A stretch of DNA of 64,000 bases from AP-15 sp963814865 (GCA_963814865.1 CAWFEN010000014.1:1464670-1528669); one strand, 5' to 3'. Counted from the first letter of the stretch, positions 8,936 through 18,927 are shown. Numbers and translations: made by a program. The notes: generated by a model not told the origin, from the sequence alone.

Positions 8936-9876
8936 ATGCGCGAACGTGCCTATGTCCGCGAAGTGGGCTTGCGCGACGGGCTGCAGAGCCTCGCCGAAAT
9001 CATGCCGACCGAGCAGAAGATCGCCTGGCTCGACGCCGAGCACGCCGCCGGGGTGCGCGAGATCGAGGTCAGCTCGTTCGTCCCGCCCAAATTGCTGCCG
9101 CAGCTCGCCGACGCCGAGGCGGTGGTGCGCCATGCGCTGGGTTTACCCGGGCTGACCGTGTCGGCGCTGATCCCGAACCTCAAGGGTGCCGAACGCGGCC
9201 TGGCGCTCGGCGTGCACGAAATGAATTTCGTGCTGTCGGTCAGCGAGGGCCACAACCGCGCCAATGTCCGTCGCAGCACCGGGGAATCGGTCGAGGATTT
9301 CCGCCGCGTCGTGGCGCTGTGCCATACCGCGCCCGTGGAAAAGCGCCCGCGCGTCGCCTGCGGCCTCGCCACCGCCTTTGGCTGCACGATCGAGGGCGCG
9401 GTCGACGAGGACCGGGTGCGCCGGATCGCGGTCGAAATCGCCGAGGCCGGGGCCGATGCGATCATCCTCGCCGACACCGTCGGCTATGGCCAGCCGGCGG
9501 CGGTCGAGCGCGTCTTCCGCCGGGTCATGACCGATGTCGCGCCGGTGCCGGTGTCGGGCCATTTCCACGACACCCGCGGGCTCGGCCTCGCCAATGTGCT
9601 GGCCGCGCTGAACGCCGGCGCGCGCGCCTTCGACGCCTCCCTAGGTGGGCTGGGCGGCTGCCCCTACGCGCCCGGTGCCACCGGCAACATCGTCACCGAA
9701 GATCTCGCCTTCATGCTCGAAGCGATGGGCTTCGACACCGGCATCGACCTCGACCGCCTGCTCGCGGTGCGCGAGCTGGTTCACGGCGCATTGCCCAACA
9801 TCGTGCAATACGGCGCCATCGCCAAGGCCGGCCTGCCCAAGAATTTCCACTGCTGGCGCCCGCGCAGGCAGCGTAA
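8936..9876 (+). CDS. Hydroxymethylglutaryl-CoA lyase-type enzyme, frameshift at C-terminus
   Basis: A DRE-TIM metallolyase of the HMGL family, cleaving a 3-hydroxy-3-methyl acyl-CoA to acetyl-CoA plus a keto acid. The start MRERAYVREVGLRDGLQ holds the metal-binding RDG motif. HFHDTRGLGLAN carries the HxH metal ligands, and GGLGGCPYAPGATGN contains the catalytic Cys loop. The ATG has ggaggagag upstream. The reading frame is lost near 9847: the natural end LLAPAQAA-stop (TAA at 9874) is one frame off, consistent with a lost T in a T run. The total length of 941 bases is one short of a codon multiple. Unshifted, translation would run on into the GFA remnant to 10240. Only the last dozen residues are affected, so activity may survive. 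Confidence 0.85.
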
Positions 9877-9881
9877 TTCCG

Positions 9882-10353
9882 ATGACGGAAATCCACCGGA
9901 GGGGCGGATGTTCGTGCGGGGCGATACGATACCGGCTCAAATCCATGCCGAATGTTCGTACATTGTTGCCACTGTCGCGACTGCCAGCGGCAGAACCGGG
10001 ACCGAATTCGCTGTAAACGCGCTGATCGAAACCGATCGGATCACGTTGCTGTCGGGTGAGCTGCGGGCTGTTCGCGCCGACCAACAGCGGCCGACCAAAT
10101 CAATCTATTGCTGCCCGAGCTGCCGGATCGCCATGTGGAGCGAGTATGGCGGCATTCGCCAAACTGCGCTTCGTCCGCGTCGGCACACTCGACGACCCGG
10201 ACGCGCTGCCGCCCGACGTGCATATCTATATCCGATCTAAATTGCCTTGGGTTGCGCTCCCCGGCAACGTCCCCGCATTTCGACGCCTACTACATCCCGA
10301 AGGAGGTGTGGCCCGCAGCCAGCCTTGAACGCCGGCAAGCGATCCTCGGCTGA
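9882..10353 (+). pseudogene. GFA / CENP-V family zinc protein, multiply frameshifted
   Basis: Pieces of one glutathione-dependent formaldehyde-activating (GFA) family protein appear in order but in changing frames: GGCSCGAIRYRLKSMP (from 9882), MFVHCCHCRDCQRQ, TGTEFAVNALIETDRITLL, APTNSGRPNQ, IYCCPSCRIAMWSEYGG, KLRFVRVGTLDDPDALPPDV, then FDAYYIPKEVWPAA to the stop at 10353. The zinc-binding CxC, CCHC and CxxC motifs are all still recognisable. The switch points fall at extra or missing bases in short homopolymers (near 9954, 9982, 10076, 10101, 10161 and 10290). The span is 472 bases, net +1, which fits the individual indels. It cannot yield a full protein as written. Confidence 0.85.
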
Positions 10354-10378
10354 CCGCGGTTTGTGACAGGAGGCTTCA

Positions 10379-10568
10379 ATGGCTAGATCCGATTTCCGCC
10401 GAGCGCTTCGCCATCCTTGTCGAGCAGGCGGGGCTGCGGCTGACGCCGGAGCAGTTCGAGGAATTGCGGCAGGCGTATCGCTTTGTCGAGCGCATGCAGC
10501 GCAGCGTGCGGCGGCCGCGCGACCGGGCGGCCGAGCCGGCGCATATTTTTGTCCATCCGAGGGGGTGA
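10379..10568 (+). pseudogene. AtzG-like (DUF4089) small subunit gene, +1 frameshift after start
   Basis: A roughly 61-residue small protein, easily missed. From base 10383 the frame reads LDPISAERFAILVEQAGLRL, then TPEQFEELRQAYRFVERMQR and ends HIFVHPRG-stop at 10568. This is the pattern of AtzG-like/DUF4089 proteins, which bind and support AtzE-type amidases in the manner of GatC with GatA. The start with its strong ribosome site (acaggagg) is ATG at 10379, but 'atgg' carries one G too many, so start and body are in different frames. The amidase gene follows after eight bases, exactly the expected partner. Confidence 0.72.
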
Positions 10569-10576
10569 GAGCGGCG

Positions 10577-11998
10577 ATGGACCCGACACAATTATCAATC
10601 GCCACGGCGAGCCGTGCCATCGCCGCGGGCGAACTCTCGCCGGTGGCGCTGACCGAGGCTTATCTCGATCGCATCACGGCACTCGACGGCGAATTGCACA
10701 GCTTTGTCCTGGTGCTGCGCGAGGAGGCCCTCGCCGCCGCGCGCCAAGCCGCCGCCGGCCCCGCTCGCGGCGGGCTGCATGGCATCCCGATCGGCCTCAA
10801 GGACATCTACAAGACGCGCGGCATCCGCACCACGGCCGGCTCGCGGCGCTATCTCGACCATGTGCCCGAGGAGGACGCCGAGAGCTGGGTGCGGCTGCGC
10901 GCGGCCGGTGCCATTCTGCTCGGCAAGAACGAAACGCACGAATTCGCCATTGGCGGGCCGGATTTCTCGCTGCCTTTCGCGCCCGCGCGCAACCCGTGGA
11001 ACACCGCACACTACCCGGCGGGGTCGTCGAGCGGCTCGGCGGTTGCGGTCGCGGCCGGGCTGTGTGCCGGGGCGATGGGGTCGGATACCGGCGGCTCGAT
11101 CCGCGGCCCCGCCGCCTATTGCGGCATCGTCGGGCTCAAGCCGACCTATGGCCGGGTCAGCCGGCGCGGCGTCTTTCCGCTCAGCTACACGCTCGACCAT
11201 TGCGGGCCGCTGACCCGCACCGTCGAGGATTGCGCAATCATGATGCAGGTATTGGCCGGTTACGATCCGCGGGATCCGGCCTCGGCCGATGTGCCGGTGC
11301 CGGACTACCGCGCGGCGCTGGCGGCGCGGCTCGACGGCATGACGATCGGCGTCGTCCGCCATTTCCACGAGCGCGACGCGGTTGCCGATTTTGGCGCTGA
11401 CAGCGCGCCGACCGCGACTTATGGCGCCGCCTTCGATGCCGCCTGCCGAACGTTGGAAAGCCTCGGCGCGCGCCTCGTCGATCGGCAATTGTCGCCGCTG
11501 ATCGATTATGTCGACGCCAACCGGCTGATCATGATCGCCGAGGCCTATGCGCTGCATGAGCAGGATTTCCGCGAGCGGCCGCAGGATTTCGGCCATCACA
11601 TGTTTGCCCGGATCGCGCTTGGCGGGTTTCTCAGCGCCGCCGACTATGTCGAGGCGACGCGCCAGCGGCGGGAACTCTGCGTCGAATTTGCCCGCGCTCT
11701 CGATGGTGTCGATGTCATCGTCTCGGCCAATTCCACCGGCCCGGCGCCGCGCATCGACGCGCTCCCGACCTTTGGCACCGTCGAGCGGGCCTCCTATACC
11801 GGACCCTACAATCTGACCGGATCTCCGGCATTGTCGGTGCCGATCGGGTTCGAGGACGGATTGCCGCTCGCCTTCCAGATCGTGGGCAAGCCGTTCGACG
11901 AGGCGGGCGTCCTGCGCGCCGGCCACGCCTTCGAGCAGGCGACCGAGTTTCATCGGCAGCGCCCGGCGATCGCCGCTTCGCCGCCGTCGCAGTGCTGA
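10577..11998 (+). CDS. Amidase signature enzyme, AtzE/GatA-like
   Basis: A 473-residue amidase hydrolysing a C-N amide bond, substrate unknown. The Ser-cisSer-Lys triad is visible: Lys75 in IPIGLKDIYKTRG, cis-Ser150 in YPAGSSSGSAVAVAAG and nucleophile Ser174 in GSDTGGSIRGPAA. Length is normal. The ATG at 10577 begins eight bases after the AtzG-like gene, and its ribosome site (gggggtgagag) overlaps that gene's end, so the two are likely co-translated. An open frame continuing upstream to 10379 is a by-product of the frameshift in the small gene. AtzE-type amidases act on biuret-like or other small amides; a general amidase is also possible. Confidence 0.92.
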   Translation: MDPTQLSIATASRAIAAGELSPVALTEAYLDRITALDGELHSFVLVLREEALAAARQAAAGPARGGLHGIPIGLKDIYKTRGIRTTAGSRRYLDHVPEEDAESWVRLRAAGAILLGKNETHEFAIGGPDFSLPFAPARNPWNTAHYPAGSSSGSAVAVAAGLCAGAMGSDTGGSIRGPAAYCGIVGLKPTYGRVSRRGVFPLSYTLDHCGPLTRTVEDCAIMMQVLAGYDPRDPASADVPVPDYRAALAARLDGMTIGVVRHFHERDAVADFGADSAPTATYGAAFDAACRTLESLGARLVDRQLSPLIDYVDANRLIMIAEAYALHEQDFRERPQDFGHHMFARIALGGFLSAADYVEATRQRRELCVEFARALDGVDVIVSANSTGPAPRIDALPTFGTVERASYTGPYNLTGSPALSVPIGFEDGLPLAFQIVGKPFDEAGVLRAGHAFEQATEFHRQRPAIAASPPSQC

Positions 11999-12011
11999 AC
12001 AGGAGACAGCG

Positions 12012-12890
12012 ATGACCGCCGCCGGTTTTGTCCACCCCGAGTTTCTGATCGACACCGCGACGCTTGAGCGCCGGCTGGGTGACCACAATTTGCAAGTCTT
12101 TGATTGCACGACTCACCTGATCCCCGACCCTAAGAACACCTATCAGGTGGTTCCGGGCCGCGCCGATTTCGAAAAAGGGCATATTCCCGGCGCGCAGTTC
12201 GTCGATGTCCAGGGCGACCTGTCGGACAGCACGCACCGTTTCCGCTTCATGCTGCCCTCGGCCGAGGCGTTCGCCGCGGCGATGAGTTGCTTCGGCGTCG
12301 GCGCGGGCACGCGGGTCGTGCTCTACAGCACCGCCAACCCGTGGTGGGCGACGCGGGTATGGTGGCTGCTGCGCGTCTTCGGCTTCGACGACGCGGCGGT
12401 GCTCGACGGCGGCTGGCAGAAATGGCACCGCGAGGGGCGCCCGGTCGAAACCGGCCCGGCCAAGCCGCGCCCACCCGCGCAATTCGCCGTCCGCGAACCG
12501 CGCCCGCTGATGGTCGGCAAGGAAGAAGTGCTGGCGGCGATCGGCGACGGCGCGGTATGCACGATGAATGCGCTGCTGCCCGAGCAGCATGCCGGCGCCG
12601 GCGGCAACAGCTACGGCCGACCCGGCCGGATCGCGGGCAGCGTCAACCTGCCGGCCGCCCACCTGCTCGACCCCGCGACCAACGCCTTTCTGCCGGCCGA
12701 CGAGCTGCGCCGGCATTTCGACCGGGTCGGCGCCTTCGACAAGCGGGTCATTACCTATTGCGGCGGCGGCATCGCGGCGAGCGCCGATGCCCTGGCGCTG
12801 GTCATGCTCGGCCATCCCGATGTCAGGCTCTACGACGCCTCGCTTGGCGAATGGGCGATCGACCCGGCATTGCCGATGGAAACCGGCTGA
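12012..12890 (+). CDS. Sulfurtransferase, tandem rhodanese domains
   Basis: A 292-residue cytosolic thiosulfate or 3-mercaptopyruvate sulfurtransferase. It has an inactive N-terminal rhodanese domain (GRADFEKGHIPGAQFVD) and a C-terminal catalytic one with YCGGGIAAS, where Cys250 would carry the persulfide. The VLDGGWQKWHREGRP segment between domains is typical. The ATG follows aacaggagacagcg, 13 bases after the amidase stop, so it sits in the same operon. The loop CGGGIAA differs from the CxxGxT/R loops of well-studied rhodaneses, so the acceptor or donor may differ. Confidence 0.9.
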   Translation: MTAAGFVHPEFLIDTATLERRLGDHNLQVFDCTTHLIPDPKNTYQVVPGRADFEKGHIPGAQFVDVQGDLSDSTHRFRFMLPSAEAFAAAMSCFGVGAGTRVVLYSTANPWWATRVWWLLRVFGFDDAAVLDGGWQKWHREGRPVETGPAKPRPPAQFAVREPRPLMVGKEEVLAAIGDGAVCTMNALLPEQHAGAGGNSYGRPGRIAGSVNLPAAHLLDPATNAFLPADELRRHFDRVGAFDKRVITYCGGGIAASADALALVMLGHPDVRLYDASLGEWAIDPALPMETG

Positions 12891-13339
12891 TGCCGCCGCC
12901 GACCGATGTGCCGGCGCTGGCCGTGACGGTGACCGATATGCCCGGCGCGCCGGCCGAGGCGGTGATCCGCGACGGGCTTGGCGCCTACAATCTCGAAAAG
13001 GCCGGCTATCGCGACCAGCGGCCGCTCGCGGTTCTGGTTTCCGACCCCGACAGCGGCGAGGTCGTCGGCGGGCTGGTCGGCCGGACCTCGTTCGGGCTGA
13101 TGTATATCGACCGGTTTTTCCTGCCCGAACGCCTGCGCAAGCAAGGGCTCGGCAGCCGGATCATCGAGGCGGCCGAAGCCGAAGGGGCGAAACGCGGCTG
13201 CAGCCATGCCATCCTGTTCACGCTCTCGTTCCAGGCGCCCGGCTTCTACGAGCGCCAGGGCTGGCAGGTGCTCGGCCGCATCGACTGCGACCCGCCCGGC
13301 CACACCCGCTTTTGCATGACGAAGAAGCTCGCGCCCTAA
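12890..13339 (+). CDS. GNAT family N-acetyltransferase
   Basis: A 149-residue acetyltransferase using acetyl-CoA. The fold is clear from VVGGLVGRTSFGLMYIDRFF, then the acetyl-CoA loop LPERLRKQGLGSRIIEAAE (R/Q-x-x-G-x-G/A pattern) and the terminal FYERQGWQVLGRI motif. Its ATG overlaps the sulfurtransferase stop by one base (TGATG), so the two are translationally coupled. The substrate cannot be told from sequence. It meets the following leftward gene tail to tail with a four-base overlap. Confidence 0.9.
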   Translation: MPPPTDVPALAVTVTDMPGAPAEAVIRDGLGAYNLEKAGYRDQRPLAVLVSDPDSGEVVGGLVGRTSFGLMYIDRFFLPERLRKQGLGSRIIEAAEAEGAKRGCSHAILFTLSFQAPGFYERQGWQVLGRIDCDPPGHTRFCMTKKLAP

Positions 13340-14290
13340 AGCCGGCTGGTCACGTCTTCCCTGAACCGGCGCATTTCGGCGAGCGAAGCGTCGGGATCGG
13401 GGCGCTCGAAATCGATGTCGACGGCGCTGACGCCAAGTTCCCGCAGCGCCCGCAAATCGGCGACGATGTCCGCGGTGCCGCCGGAAAACAGCCGGCGCTC
13501 GCCGTCCGAGGCCGTGGCCGGCACCGCCTCGCCATAGCGTTTGATCCGATAGGTCAAGGCGACCGTCGGCCGGATCGCGGCCTGCTTCCGCGGTGAATTT
13601 GCGCAGCCTGTCGATGCCGGCGCGGTAGCGCGGCAGGGTGTCGAGCAGGTGGCGGTTGTTGCTGCCGATCGGATACCAGGCATCGCCGAGGCGGGCGGCG
13701 CGGCGCAGGGCCGGCCCGCTTTCGCCGCCGACCCAGATCGGCGGGTGCGGCTTCTGCACCGGCTTGGGTTCGAACCGCACCTCGTCGAATTTGACCCAAT
13801 CGCCGCCGAGGCGCGGCGCCTCTTCGGTCCACAGGGTGCGGAAGGCGCGGATGTATTCGTCGGTCACCGCACCCCGCTTGGCGAACGGCGTCACCGCGAC
13901 CGCGTCGAATTCGGCTTCGAGCCAGCCGGCGCCGATGCCGACGGTGAGCCGGCCGCCCGACAAGACGTCGATCGTCGCCAGCATCTTGGCGGCGAGCACG
14001 GCCGGCCGGTACGGCACCACCATGACCGCCAGCACCAGCCGGATGCGCTGCGTCTTGGCGGCGATATAGGCCGCCGCGGTCAGCTGGTCGTGCCGGCGCT
14101 CGGGCCCGTCGCCGAAGAACTCGCCGCTCTCGGAATAGGGATAGCCCGGCACTTTGAGGTTCGGCAATACGATATGGTCGGTCAGGGTCAGGTAGTCGTA
14201 GCCCATCGCCTCGCCTTCCCGCGCGATCCGGGTCACGGTCGCGGGGTCCGACAGCTTGCCGCTGATCGGCAGGTTGAACCCGATCTGCAT
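13336..14290 (-). pseudogene. LLM-class F420/FMN-dependent oxidoreductase, one frameshift
   Basis: Luciferase-like family protein of the TIGR03619-like 'Rv2161c' kind. The N-terminal 240 residues are open from ATG 14290: MQIGFNLPISGKLSDPATV, IDVLSGGRLTVGIGAGWLE and PHPPIWVGGESGPALRRAAR. The remaining 75 residues (VALTYRIKRYGEAV to the stop at 13336) continue one frame over. The switch is near 13562 and the span of 955 bases is one more than a codon multiple, consistent with a single inserted base. As written the reading frame runs on through antisense of the GNAT gene. Otherwise it is full length and well conserved, so a recent mutation or a sequencing error is likely. Confidence 0.82.
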
Positions 14291-14393
14291 GCTCTTCCTC
14301 CGGGCTGGCTCGTCGGCGCAGAATAGCCGCGATGCGTGCCGCCAGGCCATCCGCCTGGGCGCGGGGCGCGGCAACGAGCATGGGAGCGGTTCG

Positions 14394-15488
14394 ATGCAGC
14401 TCGGATTTGTCGGCACCGGCACGATGGGGACGCCGATCGCCGGGTGCCTGATCGATGCCGGCCACCGGCTGACGGTCCATGACATCCGGCCCGAGGCGAC
14501 CGCCATCCTCGCCGGGCGCGGCGCCACCCTCGCCGTCAGCCCGCGCGCGGTGGCCGAGCAGAGCGAGATCGTGTTCACCTCGCTGCCCGGCCCGGACCAG
14601 ATGATGCCGGCGGTGCTCGACCCCGCGACCGGCATCCTGGCCGGGCTGCGCCCCGGCGGCGTCTATATCGACCTGACCACCAACGCGCCGGCGGCGGCGC
14701 GCCAGGTCGCCGAGGCCTGCCATGCCAAGGGCGTCGATATGCTCGACGCCCCGGTCAGCGGCCGCCCGCCCGGCATGACCGTGATGATCGGCGGCGCCGA
14801 GCCGGTCTTCACCAGATGCCGCCCGCTGTTCGAGGCGATCGCCCGCAACATCTTTTATGTCGGCGAGGCGGGCGCCGGCTGCATCGCCAAGCTCGTCACG
14901 CAATATCTCGGCTACACCAATTTCGTCGCGGCCCTCGAAGGCCTGCTGATCGGCGCCAAGGCCGGAATCGATCCCGGCGTATTGGCGCAGATCGTGCCGT
15001 TCAGCGCCGGCGCCAGCCGCACCTTCGACAACATCCCGCGCTCGGTGTTGAGCCGCACCTTCACCGCCGGCGGCACCCTCGACATCGTCGCCAAGGACCT
15101 GTCCCTTGCCTGCGCGCTCGCCCGCGAAGTCGCCGCCCCCGCCAATCTCGGCCTCCTCGCCCACGACATCCTGCACCGCGCCCAGGCCCAGGGCTGGGGC
15201 CAGGACGGCTTCCCGATCGCCGCCCGCATCCTCGAAGCCATGGCCGGCCACGAGCTGCGCTCGCACACCGGCCGGAACGCGGCCAGCTATCAGGCGGACG
15301 ATCCGCGCCGCTCGCCCGCCGATCGTTCCTGGAAAGCGGCAATCCAGGAGGGTGAGGGCTTTTCGGGCAGCCCCGAGCCTCGCCAGCACCAGTCCCGCGC
15401 CCCTGTTTCACCTGATATTAGCAGGTTGAAATCAGGTATCCCCAACTCCATCAGCGGCAACCCCGCCCCCGCCCACGCGTATCGATAG
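14394..15488 (+). CDS. NAD(P)-dependent beta-hydroxyacid dehydrogenase (HIBADH family)
   Basis: A 364-residue enzyme of the 3-hydroxyisobutyrate dehydrogenase family. The nucleotide-binding motif is GFVGTGTMGTPIAGCLIDAG at the N-terminus. DAPVSGRPPGMTVMIGG is the substrate loop, with G-G-T/M variation, and GCIAKLVTQYLG carries the catalytic Lys. Family members stop near residue 300; here about 60 low-complexity residues follow ELRSHTG, which looks like read-through into former intergenic DNA after loss of the original stop. The ATG at 14394 lies behind gggagcgg. It is divergent from the luciferase-like gene by about 100 bases. Confidence 0.85.
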   Translation: MQLGFVGTGTMGTPIAGCLIDAGHRLTVHDIRPEATAILAGRGATLAVSPRAVAEQSEIVFTSLPGPDQMMPAVLDPATGILAGLRPGGVYIDLTTNAPAAARQVAEACHAKGVDMLDAPVSGRPPGMTVMIGGAEPVFTRCRPLFEAIARNIFYVGEAGAGCIAKLVTQYLGYTNFVAALEGLLIGAKAGIDPGVLAQIVPFSAGASRTFDNIPRSVLSRTFTAGGTLDIVAKDLSLACALAREVAAPANLGLLAHDILHRAQAQGWGQDGFPIAARILEAMAGHELRSHTGRNAASYQADDPRRSPADRSWKAAIQEGEGFSGSPEPRQHQSRAPVSPDISRLKSGIPNSISGNPAPAHAYR

Positions 15489-17564
15489 TTCGACAATACG
15501 ATGCGACTATGGCAATTCTTTGATTGCTATCAACTAAACGCGTGCTCGTACCCGCCCCGCGCACCGCCTCGACTTTCAGCACCTCATGCTGTATGATTGG
15601 CACGGATAAAGCCCGGGGAGAACGGTCTTTTTCGCAACCTATCGAATATCAACAGTTGAATTCTGGCTCCCGCTGGTATCGTTGGGATCCGCACATTCAT
15701 GCGCCTGGGACGGTTCTGAACGATCAGTTCAAGGGCGCCGATAGCTGGGAGGGCTACCTCAAAGCATTGGAGACGGCAACGCCTCCGATACGGGCAATTG
15801 GCGTCACAGATTACTACAGCACCGAAAGCTATGAGCGCGTCTGGGAGGCGAAACGGAAGGGACGGCTTCCGAGTTGCGATCTGATCTTTCCCAACATCGA
15901 GATGCGCCTCGGAATCGGGACCGTCAAAGGCAAATCGGTCAATCTCCACCTCCTCGTGAGCCCCGAGAACCCGGATCACCTTACAGAGCTGAAACGATTT
16001 CTGACACGCCTGACCTTCAGCGCACATGGCGATTCCTTCTGCTGCAACAAAGGCGACCTCATTCGCCTTGGTCATTGGTCCGATCCGAGGCTCACCGATC
16101 CGGTTCTTGAGCTTCAGCGCGGGTCCGAGCAATTTAAGGTTTCGTTCGAGCAACTAAAGCAAGTCTATGCGAAAAGTGATTGGGCCCGGCAAAATATCCT
16201 GATCGCCGTCGCTGGAAGCGAAACGGATGGGACTTCTGGTGTCCGCGCTGCGGCCGACGCGACGCTCCGGCAGGAAATAGAGAGGTTCGCGCATGTCATC
16301 TTTGCCAGCAGTCCGGCGCAGCAAGATTTTTGGCTCGGCCGACGGAGCGCAACCGAGGACGAACTGCAACGGCGATATGGCGGCTTGAAACCGTGCATGC
16401 ACGGGAGCGACGCCCATGAAGAGCGAACGGTCGGAAACCCGGACGAGGACCGCTATTCTTGGATCAAGGGAGCGCTCGAATTCGACGCGCTCCGACAAGC
16501 CTGCATCGACCCCGCAGGGCGTGCATTTGTCGGTGTCGAGCCGCCCTTCAGCACGATCCTTTCGCAAGTCATCGCAAACGTTGAAGTCACGGGCGCGCCG
16601 TGGGCGATGACGCCGAGTTTGGCGTTCAATCCGGGTCTTGTCGCCATTATCGGGGCAAGAGGGTCGGGGAAAACCGCGCTGGCCGACATGATCGCGCTCG
16701 GTTGCGATGCCACATCGGAACGGTTGAGTTCGGCCTCGTTTTTGACCAGGGCACGGGAACTCCTGCAGCGGGCTTCGGTCTTACTGCGATGGCAAGATGG
16801 CGACAAAACCGAACGTAGCCTTGATGGTTCCGACGAAAGTTTCTCGGCGGAATATCCGTGGGCGCGCTACCTATCTCAGCAATTCGTCGAGGAGCTCTGT
16901 TCCGCCCATGGGATGACCGATGCCCTTATGCGGGAGATCGAGCGGGTCATTTTCGAGGCCCATCCGCTCTCCGATTGGGATGGAGCAGTGGACTTCGCCG
17001 AGTTGCTTGAGATGAGAGCGACACGTTTTCGGCAGGCGCGCGAGCGCGAAGAAGACGCCCTGGCCGACCTCTCCGAACGGATTGGCATTGAGCTCGAAAA
17101 GCGAACGCTCGTTACCACCTTGCAGAAGCAAATCGCCGAAAAAACGAAGCTGATCGCCGGGTACACGAATGACCGGTCGAAGCTGGTCGCGAAGGGCAGC
17201 GAAGCAAGGGTCGAGCGGTTGTATGCGCTCACTGCGGCAGCAGAGAAAGTCCGGGGATATCTTCGCCATTTCAGTGCGCAGGAGCAGTCGCTCCTAGGCC
17301 TCGAAGACGAGGTGAGCAATGTTCGAAATCACCAAGCGCCCGAGGCATTGAGGCGATCACAGGAGAGGCATAAGGCCACCGGCCTCAAATCCGACGAGTG
17401 GGCGTTGTTTCTCCTGGACTACAAGGGTGACGTCGATAGTTCGCTGACCGAACATCTAGCCCGGATTATGCATGAGGACTGGCGGGTGTAGCGCAAGCCG
17501 TTGATCGGGCGTAGGATTTGGTCGTTGAGACTGAACCTGCCGATCTCCGGAGGCGACACCCGCC

Positions 17565-18905
17565 ATGGTTGATCCTACGCCCTTTCTCCCCGGCCTGTCA
17601 CCGGTTGCCGGCAAGGCGGTGGTGGCTCGCTTTGACGGCGGCCGGCTGTCCTCGGAAGGCGGGCTGCTGCCGTTGCGCGAGATCGAGCGCCGGCTCGGGC
17701 TGGCCGAGCGTTTGGCCGCCTGTCTCGGGGACCCGCGGGCGCCGGAGCGCGTCGTGCACCGTCTGGCGGAGATCATCCGTTTCCGGATGCTGATGATCGC
17801 CGCCGGCTACGAGGACGGCAACGACGCCGATTCGCTGCGCGCCGACCCGATGTTCAAGCTGGCGCTCGACCGCTTGCCCGGGGGTGCGGAGTTGTGCTCG
17901 CAATCGACGATCTCGCGGCTGGAGAACCTGCCCGACACGCGGGCGCTGTTGCGCCTCGGCCGGGCGCTCGTCGAGCAGTACTGCGCCTCGTTCCGGCAGG
18001 TGCCCAAGCGCATCGTGCTCGACATCGACGATACCTTCGACCGCGTGCACGGCGGCCAGCAATTGCGCCTGTTCAACGCCCATTACGATGATTACGGCTT
18101 TCAGCCGATCGTCGTGTTCGACGGCGAGGGGCGTTTCGTCACCGCGCTGCTGCGACCGGGCAAGCGGCCGAGCGGGGTGGAGATCCGCGCCTTTCTGCGC
18201 CGCCTCGTCGGCGCCCTCCGCGCCAACTGGCCGAAGGTCGCGATCCTGCTGCGGGCCGACAGCCACTACACCGCACCCGAGGTGCTCGATTGGTGCCGGC
18301 AGAACCGGGTCGATTGGATCCTCGGCCTGGCTCCCAACGCGGCGCTCGCCCGCCATGTCGCGGCGCTGGAGAAGAGCACCGCCGAGCGCTTCAAGGCGGC
18401 GCCCGCGCGCGGCAAGGTTCGGCGCTTCTCGCAATTCTACGACGCCGCGCAGAGCTGGCAGCGGGTCGAGCGCATCATCGCGCGGGTCGAAGCCGGACCC
18501 GAGGGAACCGATACGCGCTATATCGTCACCAATCTCGAAGGCGGGCGCGCCAAGCAGCTCTACCAGGGGCTCTACTGCGCCCGCGGCCAGGCCGAGAACC
18601 ACATCAAGGCGTGGAAGAACCACCTCGCCGCCGACCGCACTTCCTGCCACGAGGCCGGCGCCAACCAGTTCCGCCTCTTCCTCCACGCCGGCGCCTATTG
18701 GCTCATGTGGTCGCTGCGCCGGGCGATGCCGGCGCGCTCTTCCTGGCGCCTGATGCAGTTCGACACCCTGCGGCTGCGCCTGGTGAAACTTGCCGCCCGC
18801 GTTGTCGAGCTGAAAACCCAGATCCAGATCCATCTGCCGTCGAGCGCCCCCGATCAGGCGATCTTCGCCATGCTCCTGGACCGCCTGCCGCGCCTGGTCA
18901 CCTGA
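17565..18905 (+). CDS. IS1380 family transposase (copy 1)
   Basis: A 446-residue DDE transposase that is fully open. Family features are the opening VVARFDGGRLSSEGGLLPLR, the first catalytic Asp in IVLDIDDTFDRVHGGQQ, the second in LLRADSHYTAPEVLDWC and the Glu in YCARGQAENHIKAWKNHLAAD (YREK-like region). Clearly homologous to the transposase at 19489-20883 but only around 40 percent identical by eye, so the two IS are different members of the family. ATG 17565 follows ccggaggcgacacccgcc. Confidence 0.92.
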   Translation: MVDPTPFLPGLSPVAGKAVVARFDGGRLSSEGGLLPLREIERRLGLAERLAACLGDPRAPERVVHRLAEIIRFRMLMIAAGYEDGNDADSLRADPMFKLALDRLPGGAELCSQSTISRLENLPDTRALLRLGRALVEQYCASFRQVPKRIVLDIDDTFDRVHGGQQLRLFNAHYDDYGFQPIVVFDGEGRFVTALLRPGKRPSGVEIRAFLRRLVGALRANWPKVAILLRADSHYTAPEVLDWCRQNRVDWILGLAPNAALARHVAALEKSTAERFKAAPARGKVRRFSQFYDAAQSWQRVERIIARVEAGPEGTDTRYIVTNLEGGRAKQLYQGLYCARGQAENHIKAWKNHLAADRTSCHEAGANQFRLFLHAGAYWLMWSLRRAMPARSSWRLMQFDTLRLRLVKLAARVVELKTQIQIHLPSSAPDQAIFAMLLDRLPRLVT

Positions 18906-18908
18906 AAC

Positions 18909-18927
18909 GCGGGGCAGCGTGCCCCGC
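18909..18927 (+). terminator. Hairpin just after the transposase stop
   Basis: A perfect eight-base stem (gcggggca / tgccccgc) with a three-base loop gcg begins four bases after the transposase stop. No T-run follows, so it is not a textbook intrinsic terminator; it may stabilise the transcript end or block outward transcription. Confidence 0.4.

Noticed and set aside
10379..11998. A 539-residue amidase starting at 10379
   Set aside because: The first 66 residues are out-of-frame translation of the AtzG-like gene; the amidase family start and ribosome site are at 10577.
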